Below are positions 23,543-30,968 of a DNA stretch of 34,215 nt, in pieces (positions within the stretch are counted from its first letter, which is position 1; every line of letters starts with the position of its first letter). The DNA is taken from assembly GCA_005877075.1 (NCBI GenBank), contig VBPX01000014.1, forward strand, positions 1 to 34,215, given 5' to 3'. The notes under the pieces are model-generated. The model saw nothing but the letters and a program-made list of their open reading frames with translations, ran no database searches and was not told the origin of the DNA. The position numbers and the translations under genes were made by a program. Source of the DNA: Nitrososphaerota archaeon (lineage in GTDB: Archaea; Thermoproteota; Nitrososphaeria; Nitrososphaerales; Nitrososphaeraceae).

Positions 23543-24313
23543 CTAGATTGGTTTAATTTCTCTGGCACTGGCGCAGAAAGCTTTCGTATTTTTGTCAGCG
23601 TTATCCATTCTAAATTCTATTAATTTCCCAAAGCAATCAAGGAATGGTCCTTTGGTTTTTGTGTGATTCTTATTGGTACCGAATTGTCCAGAATCTAGTC
23701 CTTTATATCTTAGAAGCCAATTATTATCTGTCTTAAGCTCACCATCGACTATTTTGTCTGATGGATCAAACCAGGCCCAGAATTTAACTCCTTTTTTATT
23801 TTCTGTATTAATTGTGGCAACCTTGAATCCCATAACTTTACCGATCCAATTTGGAAATTCGTTTTCTTCTTCAAGATCAAATTTGGAATATCTTGGGTGA
23901 GGATACTCCTTTTGAAAGTTATTACATTTGCCCCCCTCAAATTCAAAATGGAATATATAACATTTCGCACTATTGGGTTTATCACTGGCTGTTGGATGGT
24001 TGCTTCCTCGCAATTTGATACTAAGTCCCGATCCACTTGAACATCTTCCCACTCCTTCATGACTACCATATTCCGGATTGAGTTTTGGCAAAAATACGAA
24101 TATTGTTACCTCCTGATCAGGCTTGAGCTTTATCTTATTAAACGAAAAAGTCTTACGCATTATTTTCACACCAGGTATACTTTGAAAACCATGTTTTTCA
24201 TCTGTTTCACCAAATCCTGAATTAAGGTCATCTTGAAATAATGAAATCCCACCATCGAGGTCAGCAAATTTTTTTTCTATACCAAATTTATCAAATCCAA
24301 TCACACTACTCAT
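23543..24313 (-). CDS. Unrecognised beta-rich protein
   Basis: A 256-residue protein without signal peptide or membrane helix. Many short strands and loops: IMRKTFSFNKIKLKPDQEVTIFVFLPKLNPEYG, CYIFHFEFEGGKC, WIGKVMGFKVATINT, VKFWAWFDPSD, NWLLRYKGLDSG, KLIEFRMDNAD. The order of aromatic and Asp-rich strands resembles a jelly-roll or concanavalin-type sandwich (polysaccharide-lyase or lectin-like), but no catalytic motif is clear. Cys residues at about 90, 117, 129, 231 and 248 might bind a metal. It has its own ATG and is monocistronic, with the MFS gene upstream on the same strand. Confidence 0.5.
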   Translation of the reverse strand: MSSVIGFDKFGIEKKFADLDGGISLFQDDLNSGFGETDEKHGFQSIPGVKIMRKTFSFNKIKLKPDQEVTIFVFLPKLNPEYGSHEGVGRCSSGSGLSIKLRGSNHPTASDKPNSAKCYIFHFEFEGGKCNNFQKEYPHPRYSKFDLEEENEFPNWIGKVMGFKVATINTENKKGVKFWAWFDPSDKIVDGELKTDNNWLLRYKGLDSGQFGTNKNHTKTKGPFLDCFGKLIEFRMDNADKNTKAFCASAREIKPI

Positions 24314-24487
24314 GGAACTACTAGGCAGTATCTAAAGAAATGTCTTTCTATACACCTATTGATAGATATCATAACAAATTCATACAGCAATTCAAAATTA
24401 CATAACTCATTCAAGAACTACATACTTTAAAAGGGAAAGAGTAAATCTATTGCGAACTATTTTTCACTATTTTGTGTACCATAAACA

Positions 24488-26032
24488 CTAATAAGTATTG
24501 AGTAACGGTAGTTTTTTCCCTATGAAAATCGATAGTGCTATCGGTACTAGAGAGATCAAAGCTACAGTAAAGAATATTAGGTTATACGAATCAGGAGAGG
24601 GAAACGAACGCATAACACCTGGCACAAGTACTTGATTTGCCTGCATAAAGATTCCTGCAACAGCAGGGCCAACTGAACCCCCAATTAAATTAAAGAGAAC
24701 AGTCATTCCAAGGGATATTCCACTATACTTTCTCGGTGTAGATTGTAGAACGATATCAAAACCACCAACTTGCATTAGTGACAGACCCCCAGCTATTATT
24801 GCTAGATTTGTGGCCACCAAAAACCCACTTGAGTGATAAATAAACAGGCTAAAAAATCCTATGGCACTTACAATACTTCCAATAATGGTCGGTTTTACGT
24901 TACCTAGTTTAGAAACTATAAAACCAGAGGATGGCGCAAATAATAGAAAGACAATCATGAAAGGAAGTTGGATTTTTGCGGTCGTTATTACGCTTTCTCC
25001 AAAGCCTAATGGTTGAGGACTCCTTACTAATACGGGTATAGTTTGAAAGACTGTAAACATTGCAAGAAAGGCAATTACTAAAATGACGTTTGCCGAAAGG
25101 ATCTTCCTATTTGTCATCAATTGTAAATTGACCAATGGAGAATCTGACCTCCTTTCTACTATTATAAAAAGCACTAGTGAGACAGTTCCCAAAATTAAAA
25201 AGAGTATAATTTGAGAATTTTCAGTGGTATTTGTCTGTGAATAGGAAAGTACTAACAGAAAAGAAGTTATCGTAACTGCAAGTGTTATGGTACCCTTTAC
25301 ATCTATTGTTCCAGTATTCTTTTTGATTATACTGCTTGTTGTTTTCCTTTCTCCTGTATTTTTGTAGCCTGTATCAAGAGAAATGTCTGTTTCAGGGATG
25401 ATCATATTTTCAGAATCTTGAATGTCATGGATATATCGTCTAATGATAAACCATAGTCCGATAGCAACAAATACTATTGAAAAAAAAGTTGTGCGCCAGC
25501 CAAAATTCTCTATTATATTTGCTCCTATAGCCAAGCCAACCACAGATCCTGCTGCAAACATAGAACTGAATACTCCTACACCTATTGCGAGTTTCTCTTT
25601 TGGAAATTGATCTCGTATAATGCCAAATGCAATGGGGAACATTGAGATTCCGATTCCTTGGATTACTCTGGCAACCACCAGAAATGTAAAATTAGATGAG
25701 AGTGCCCCTAGACTTATGCCAATAATATAGATTATCATTATAGTTATTACCATTTTTTTCCTTCCGTAGATATCAGAGAGCTTTCCTCCAACTGGTGTGG
25801 CAACAGCACCCGAAATAAGATATGCTGAAAGAATCCATGAGGATGTATTATATGAAATTTTGAATTCCTTAATAATATCCGGTATGGCAGGTAGTAACAT
25901 GGTTTCACCATACATGGCAATTAAAAGCGCCAAACCTAAAATCGCAAGCGTCATCCAAGCTTTTCTTGAAACCTTCTGTTCCGATGCAGATGATGGCTTT
26001 CCTCTATTGTTACCATCTTGTGGTTGCGTCAT
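24488..26032 (-). CDS. MFS drug-efflux transporter, DHA2 (14-helix) type
   Basis: A 514-residue membrane protein with about 14 hydrophobic helices. The N-terminal half carries the MFS signature in loop 2-3, GGKLSDIYGRKKMV (motif A), and the drug-antiporter pattern AFGIIRDQF after helix 4. A basic cytoplasmic linker (about residues 205-240, GERKTTSSIIKKNTG) separates the halves. The family (EmrB/QacA) exports toxic compounds or metabolites using the proton gradient; the substrate is unknown. No EmrA-type adaptor or regulator is adjacent. Initiation at ATG 26032 leaves a hydrophilic N-terminus of about 25 residues, normal for the family. Confidence 0.9.
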   Translation of the reverse strand: MTQPQDGNNRGKPSSASEQKVSRKAWMTLAILGLALLIAMYGETMLLPAIPDIIKEFKISYNTSSWILSAYLISGAVATPVGGKLSDIYGRKKMVITIMIIYIIGISLGALSSNFTFLVVARVIQGIGISMFPIAFGIIRDQFPKEKLAIGVGVFSSMFAAGSVVGLAIGANIIENFGWRTTFFSIVFVAIGLWFIIRRYIHDIQDSENMIIPETDISLDTGYKNTGERKTTSSIIKKNTGTIDVKGTITLAVTITSFLLVLSYSQTNTTENSQIILFLILGTVSLVLFIIVERRSDSPLVNLQLMTNRKILSANVILVIAFLAMFTVFQTIPVLVRSPQPLGFGESVITTAKIQLPFMIVFLLFAPSSGFIVSKLGNVKPTIIGSIVSAIGFFSLFIYHSSGFLVATNLAIIAGGLSLMQVGGFDIVLQSTPRKYSGISLGMTVLFNLIGGSVGPAVAGIFMQANQVLVPGVMRSFPSPDSYNLIFFTVALISLVPIALSIFIGKKLPLLNTY

Positions 26033-26408
26033 TTTAAATTAGACCCATCTTCATATGTTGGGCATTATACACCTTTTTAATGTATCGTAACTGATTTATA
26101 CCAACAATTTTGTTTTTGTTCCAAAGTTTCTCGAGTCATCATTCCGATTTGCACATTGAAAGTTTACGAACCGCTTGCAGTTTTTATAGCTTTGCCTAAA
26201 CAAAGCGACAGCTCATGTTTTGGGAGCAGCTTAATTTGATTTTTTAACCAATTGAATTTCTAACGGCTGAATCTTTTCCGACTCTTCTCAATATATCCGG
26301 AAGGTATATGCTAGATCTACTCTCATCCACATGAATAAAGCTCAGACCCTCTAGTAGCCAACTGAATACAAAATTTGGTGAGGAATAATACTTGCCTATT
26401 ATAATATC
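26033..26408. other. Region between the MFS gene and the fused remnants
   Basis: About 375 bases. An open stretch of roughly 50 codons on the minus strand (encoding PNFVFSWLLEGLSF-like residues) has no start codon and no motif I know; open runs this long are expected by chance at this base composition. No RNA gene seen. Confidence 0.4.
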
Positions 26409-26880
26409 TTAATTTAGCTGCCTGACCTTTTCATGAAAGTTGCCAGTAAGATCATATATATAAATAATCATCTTTTTCCTCCACTCTAGCAGTTTCTGCT
26501 ATAACGCGACCAAACAAGTAATTTTTATTTAATATTTTCTTGTCTTGGTTACCATCGTTACCAATATTGCTATTACATTTGTCATCAAAATAATATATAA
26601 ATGAGAAGACAGGTTCAGTCCACGCAGAATCTGAAACAAGCTGCCCTTCCCATATCCCTGCCATTGATTCTAATGTTGGTTTTTTCATCTTGTTATAAAA
26701 TATTTCATGGTCCGCTTCATCCATGAATTCAAAGGGATATTTTCTTGACATCGAAAATGTCAGCATGTCGCTGTCTGGGGTCAGTGTTCTAAAGAAAGCT
26801 TTACCCAGAATGGTATCTTGATCTACGAATTTCAAGACATCATAGAATTGATTGTAAGGTGGATCCAGCAGAGTATCCAT
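26409..26880 (-). pseudogene. Fragment of an unrecognised protein with a GxWxG segment, frameshifted at its end
   Basis: An open frame from ATG 26880 to TGA 26452-26454 gives 142 residues: YDVLKFVDQDTILGKAFF, TFSMSRKYPFEF, then LESMAGIWEGQLVSDSAW and YLFGRVIAETARVEEKDDYLYI. The GIWEG segment recalls the GxW start of lipocalin-like or nitrobindin-like barrels, but I do not know the family. If the (TA) run at 26455-26461 is corrected by one or two bases, the frame continues as DLTGNFHEKVRQLN to a TAA at 26409, which reads like a natural C-terminus. The ATG lies within the end of the hydrolase fragment and is preceded directly by an in-frame TAA, so the original N-terminus seems lost. Confidence 0.5.
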
Positions 26881-27097
26881 TTATCAATAACATAGGACTA
26901 CCGTTACCAAATATCTTATATGCAATATCAATATCACCTACACGAATTTTCTTTGTTTCTATTTCTTGGAGATTTATGGTATGTTTTGTATGTTTGATCG
27001 CATTTAAATGGAAAATCTCAATATTCCATACTAGAAGGCCCAATAGAAATGGAAGTGATAAATATATACAAATGAATACTACTATTATTACTCTCAT
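26840..27097 (-). pseudogene. N-terminal fragment of a membrane-anchored alpha/beta hydrolase
   Basis: An 85-residue frame. Residues 1-25 are a hydrophobic anchor (MRVIIVVFICIYLSLPFLLG). Residues 49-77 read ETKKIRVGDIDIAYKIFGNGSPMLLINGYSA, the first strands of an alpha/beta hydrolase, ending in the oxyanion-hole region (HG-like NGYSA). The sequence then leaves the family and stops at TGA 26840-26842. The nucleophile serine, acid and histidine are all missing, so it cannot be active. The junction with the downstream fragment lies near 26862-26868. Confidence 0.7.
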
Positions 27098-27238
27098 TTT
27101 TGTTCGTTTTTGAATTCATCATATTGTCTTGTACATCTACAATTTATTTAAAAATTCTGGTATTTCAATAATGAACGATCGATTTTACCAATTTGTTGCA
27201 AAATCTATATATTCTTCCGTCGATTCTAGAGAATAGAT

Positions 27239-27724
27239 TTGGAAAGAAGACGTCCTACCGGTGTTACGATAATAGCTATACTTACAATAATTGATGGTAT
27301 CCTTCTTCTACTCGAAGGATCAGGCATGGTCGTACTCGCTCCATTAATTAGTCAGATTAATGTTGTTGATGATTCCAACGCCTCTAATTCTTCAATTTCA
27401 CTTAATGTGAATGGTACTATTGTCACCATTCCAAATAATGCATTATTTGTACTGGGGGGATTCATAGGGGTGCTTGGAGGCATGCTAATTGCTCTTGGAA
27501 TCGCAAGTTTTGTAGTTGCATGGGGACTATTGAAAGGTAAAGGATGGGCATGGATAGTTACTATTGTAATTACCATTATATCTATAGTCTTGAATATTAT
27601 ATCCATAGTGGCGGGAAGTATCGAAGGTGTGGTTGGCCTAATCATAAACGGAGTTATAATTTATTTCCTTTATACACCAAATGTGAAATCATATTTTGGC
27701 AGGACATATAGTATCACCAGATGA
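27239..27724 (+). CDS. Four-helix membrane protein
   Basis: A 161-residue integral membrane protein starting TTG 27239 with a basic MERRRP and RPTGVTIIAILTIIDGILLLLEGSG. Helices are about residues 8-30, 66-95 (FVLGGFIGVLGGMLIALGIASFVVAWGLL), 100-125 and 127-145. The loop between helices 1 and 2 contains NASNSSISLNVNGT, with several Asn-x-Ser/Thr sequons, so it probably faces outside. The pattern RPxGVTIIAILxxIxG occurs in many small archaeal and bacterial membrane proteins of unknown role (DUF2127-like style). Single gene. Confidence 0.7.
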   Translation: MERRRPTGVTIIAILTIIDGILLLLEGSGMVVLAPLISQINVVDDSNASNSSISLNVNGTIVTIPNNALFVLGGFIGVLGGMLIALGIASFVVAWGLLKGKGWAWIVTIVITIISIVLNIISIVAGSIEGVVGLIINGVIIYFLYTPNVKSYFGRTYSITR

Positions 27725-27981
27725 CTTGCAATTTTCGATTAAGGTCACTACAGATCACAAATTCATTCTTTAATAAGTTTTGAATTTTTTCACTGTACTC
27801 GTGATACTATGATGTGAGAGTGATGTAATTCAGTAACAGCTCCTATAGAATTTTTACAAATTTTCCTACCTTTTAACTTCATTTGGAAATACCTACTGAT
27901 AAACTTGTGCAAAATAGTATCAGAAGGATAAAGTATATCTCCTTCTGTTTCTTTCTCTTTGAATAATGGTTTAATTGATAT

Positions 27982-28992
27982 ATGGATAGCAAATATTATT
28001 ATCAACTAGCTTCTAACCTTAAAATATCTCGAATTCTCAACGGCATGTGGCAAGTAGGAGGTGGACATGGATATATTGATCGTAATTTGGCAGTTACAGA
28101 TATGTTCAGATATCATGATGCTGGCCTTACCACTTGGGACCTAGCAGATATTTATGGACCAGCCGAGGATTTTATTGGAGAATTCAGAAGTAGGATATCC
28201 GAAGAAAGAGGGGTACAGGAACTTGATAAAATACAAGCGTTAACAAAATGGGTACCCCAACCTGGAATGATTACATCTTTGTTTGTCAAGGAAAACATAG
28301 AAAGATCACTCCACAGAATGGGTCTTACCTCTTTGGACTTACTCCAATTCCACTGGTGGGATTATAACAATCCCTACTATATGGATGCTATCAAATACTT
28401 ATCAGATCTGAGGGACAATGGTGTAATCAAACATATCGGTCTTACCAATTTTGACACTGAACGTATGCAGATAATGAAAGATTTAGGTTTCCAAATTGTA
28501 TCAAACCAGCTACAATTTTCAATCATAGATAGAAGGCCAGAAGTGAAAATGATTCCATTCTGCTTGGACAATAATATTAGTCTTCTAGCCTACGGAACGC
28601 TCTGTGGTGGTTTGATTTCAGAGCGGTACCTGAAACGAGCAGAGCCTTCCGTTACGGAGCTGGATACACTTAGTCTGAGAAAATACAAAAAAATGATAGA
28701 TATTTGGGGAGGATGGGATTTGTTCCAGGACCTATTGTTAACTTTAAAGAAAATTGCACAAAAGTACAATGCAAGTCTGGCGAATGTGGCAACCCGATAT
28801 GTTCTTGATAAGCCCGCTGTAGCCGGTGTTATTATCGGTGTTAGACTTGGAATAGTTGATCATAGGAACAATAACGCACAGGTATTCAATTTTAATTTAG
28901 ACAATTCTGATCGTGAGGCCATTGATGCTATATGTGCAAAGGGAAATAACTTGTTTGAGATAATTGGAGATTGCGGGGATGAATATAGATAG
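27982..28992 (+). CDS. Aldo/keto reductase
   Basis: A 336-residue NADP(H)-dependent reductase with the complete catalytic tetrad: Asp53 and Tyr58 (TWDLADIYGPAE), Lys89 (ALTKW) and His124 (LQFHWWD). The barrel continues with VIKHIGLTNFDTE, IVSNQLQFSIIDRRP and VAGVIIGVRLG near the cofactor site. The group is that of large AKRs like YghZ or plant-type reductases acting on aldehydes; the substrate is not known. The ATG at 27982 overlaps no other gene. The coding sequence runs to a TAG at 28990-28992. Single gene. Confidence 0.93.
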   Translation: MDSKYYYQLASNLKISRILNGMWQVGGGHGYIDRNLAVTDMFRYHDAGLTTWDLADIYGPAEDFIGEFRSRISEERGVQELDKIQALTKWVPQPGMITSLFVKENIERSLHRMGLTSLDLLQFHWWDYNNPYYMDAIKYLSDLRDNGVIKHIGLTNFDTERMQIMKDLGFQIVSNQLQFSIIDRRPEVKMIPFCLDNNISLLAYGTLCGGLISERYLKRAEPSVTELDTLSLRKYKKMIDIWGGWDLFQDLLLTLKKIAQKYNASLANVATRYVLDKPAVAGVIIGVRLGIVDHRNNNAQVFNFNLDNSDREAIDAICAKGNNLFEIIGDCGDEYR

Positions 28993-29108
28993 TTAAGATT
29001 AGATTTTGTTCTCAAAATATGTAGTATGCAAGAAGATAAAGCAAAAATCAACGAGAACTTTCATAAATGCTACCATTGATCTAGGTAATATTACTAAAAT
29101 TGGCCATT

Positions 29109-29445
29109 CTATGAAATCCAATAATCTTGTTTGTTTTTGTTTTTAAGTGGCTCCATTCTTTCATAAAAAGCTCTAATTCTTGTTCTATATTTTTAAATCA
29201 TTTTTCGTGTGTTATTATCTTAGGAAACTTGGTCGTAAATCTAAAGTTATTAGGTGTCGTTCTATTCCAGTTTCTTACCGTTAATTCAGAAGGTATACTA
29301 TAAAAAGTTGAATCAATTTCTACATAATCAAATACTTGCGAATAGTATGGAAGCTATTGCTTGCTCTCTATATTCTAATGTAGAGCGGCTCCTACCAAGA
29401 TGTATACCTCCATCCCGAACATCCAACATAGAGTTTCAAAAACAT
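29109..29445 (-). pseudogene. DUF72-family protein relic, with frameshifts and stop codons
   Basis: Reading the minus strand from ATG 29445 gives LYVGCSGWRYTSW then TAG, the standard DUF72 opening (YVGxSGWxYxxW). A second frame resumes LPYYSQVFDYVEIDSTFYSIP, TVRNWNRTTPNNFRFTTKFPKIITHEK, then TGA, then FKNIEQELELF. A third frame (one base missing in a T-run) continues YERMEPLKNK. These three pieces line up with the N-terminal half of DUF72 proteins (about 240 aa when complete); the C-terminal half is gone. At least two frameshifts and two internal stops. A TATA-like tttaaatata (29464-29473) is still present about 24 nt before the ATG. No RNA or other gene seen in the 246 bases up to 29691. Confidence 0.8.
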
Positions 29446-29691
29446 TCATAGTATGATCAAATTTTTAAATATACTTTTGGTAATGATGTTCTTAAATTTC
29501 AATTCTGATATTGTAGAACGATTCTTTGTTTTTAGAATTTGATTCATTTGCATAGATATCAAAAAAATAAAATCAGTGTTTACATTCTTGAACCCAAGGT
29601 TTTGAGTAATAGGAAGCAAATATGCGACCTTTATAATAAGAACTATCTGTACATATATTTCCCATTATAAAATTATGATTAAGTGGTATAA

Positions 29692-30141
29692 TTATATATA
29701 ATATTCTAATATCATTTCAAGAGTATCTTTACCATCCTCATCTCGTGCATAATCTTCATACCTCATAAAGTCAAGTGGAGTGATCATGCCTATGGGTTTG
29801 TTAGTATCTTCAGAATTATCATCAATAACAAGTAAATGCCTAACATTGTATTTTAACATCAGATCAGTTGCAGTTGATGGCGATGATTTAGAATCAATAG
29901 TAATCAGAGGAGAAGACATTATCTCTTTATTTGTCACTTCGCTAGTGCGCACATCCTTAATACATAGCTTTCTAACTATGTCGCGCTCAGTAACTAAACC
30001 TATTGGTTTATCGTCCTTATCGAGAACAAGTAATGAACTTACTTTCTTATCATGCATTTTCTTTGCAGTATCTTGAATAGAGCCTGAATCTTCGATAGTG
30101 TACACATTTTTCCTCATCAAGTCACCCACTATTGTAGTCAT
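29692..30141 (-). CDS. CBS-domain-pair protein
   Basis: A 149-residue protein (ATG at 30141; an earlier ATG at 30156 adds five residues and is less likely) with two CBS domains in tandem: VGDLMRKNVYTIEDSGSIQDTAKKMHDKKVSSLLVLD then GLVTERDIVRKL, and NKEIMSSPLITIDSKSSPSTATDLMLKYNVRHLLVIDD then GMITPLDFMRYE. CBS pairs bind adenosine nucleotides (AMP, ATP or SAM) and act as sensors. Stand-alone CBS pairs are numerous in Thaumarchaeota and Haloarchaea. The second domain has the TPLDF variant of T-x-x-D. The C-terminal acidic helix (ARDEDGKDTLEMILEYY) may mediate oligomerisation. Confidence 0.9.
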   Translation of the reverse strand: MTTIVGDLMRKNVYTIEDSGSIQDTAKKMHDKKVSSLLVLDKDDKPIGLVTERDIVRKLCIKDVRTSEVTNKEIMSSPLITIDSKSSPSTATDLMLKYNVRHLLVIDDNSEDTNKPIGMITPLDFMRYEDYARDEDGKDTLEMILEYYI

Positions 30142-30263
30142 TAGAAGAATATACAATGCCAGACTTTTTAAGTATATACTTCATAGAATATCTTCAACTT
30201 TAGTCCTATCTGAAGTTACATTAACTTTAACAGTTAAATTTACTAACTAACTTAGCAATTTAT

Positions 30264-30386
30264 TTACGCTTCTGTTTTTACATCTTTGAATTCCATTTGA
30301 GTTCTTTGTTGTCTCTTCTGCTGCCGACCATTATCTACTTCATGATGAAAACACGTGAAATCTCTACACCAATAACAAAACTGCAA
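30264..30386 (-). CDS. Possible 40-aa Cys/His-rich microprotein
   Basis: A TTG-started frame of 40 codons: MQFCYWCRDFTCFHHEVDNG then a basic/Gln-rich tail ending VKTEA. Cys4, Cys7, Cys12, His14 and His15 form a compact C-x2-C-x4-C-x-H-H set, likely to bind zinc. The frame is open back to TTG 30443 (59 codons), where no better start is visible. There is no SD. The concentration of cysteine and histidine is unusual for random AT-rich DNA. Confidence 0.4.
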   Translation of the reverse strand: MQFCYWCRDFTCFHHEVDNGRQQKRQQRTQMEFKDVKTEA

Positions 30387-30650
30387 TTCAGACTTAAAGG
30401 CTTTGAAGGTGTTGGATGAAATTCGGTGTAGCAGATATAGCAAATCATATCAATTTCATATAGATGAATTATTATACAAAACAGCCTCATCGGGATGTGA
30501 GTTGTTAACAATTCGGATCCGATCCATGATAAATGCTAAATTAAGACCTCATCTAGATTAATTTCTAGAGGGAAAAATGGGAATTTAGATATTTGTCAAT
30601 TATTAAAAGAACGTCCGGTATGCTGGTTTTCAGTTCTCTGCTTTATTATC

Positions 30651-30839
30651 TTGGTTACATTTTCAGGAAATCATTTGTTTGTTGATACCTACTCTGGCGA
30701 TAACAAACATACTCCAAAAAAGTTACTAAAATTTAATTTCGTTGCCGCTGGTGACTTTGGATGCGGTGATGAACCTGACAGAACAATAAACGGTGTGATA
30801 AAAAAATTCCTGAAAGTTAGTAAAATGCATCTAAAATAA
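30651..30839 (+). pseudogene. Truncated metallophosphoesterase N-terminus
   Basis: A 62-residue frame (TTG start; open further upstream through a hydrophobic WFSVLCFIIL-like stretch typical of a signal peptide but without a good start). It contains FNFVAAGDFGCGDEPDRTINGVIKK, the first metal-binding motif of calcineurin-like phosphoesterases (GDFGCG), then FLKVSKMHLK and stop. The later motifs (GDxxY, GNHD, GHxH) are absent. It looks like the first tenth of a gene cut short, and is related in kind to the metallophosphoesterase at 21757-22629. Confidence 0.55.
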
Positions 30840-30968
30840 TGAATTGGAAAAATATTTCTAATAATGACATGTTAATTCGTAAGGTGGAATGCAATATTCC
30901 CAATGAATGCGTGTTTTATCTAAATAGTTACTAAATATTATATTTCCCTATCAGACCGAGGGGCAGTG

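Noticed and set aside
26195-26216. GCTTTG...CAAAGC hairpin
   Set aside because: Only a six-base stem with no T-run after it; not enough for a terminator call.
26240-26400. Open stretch of about 50 codons on the minus strand
   Set aside because: No start codon and no family; such runs are expected by chance at this base composition.
27790-28005. 71-codon minus-strand ORF overlapping the aldo/keto reductase start
   Set aside because: No motif and it overlaps a secure gene; taken as a chance frame.
29254-29451. Plus-strand ORF of 65 codons
   Set aside because: It is antisense to the DUF72 relic, which explains the sequence better.
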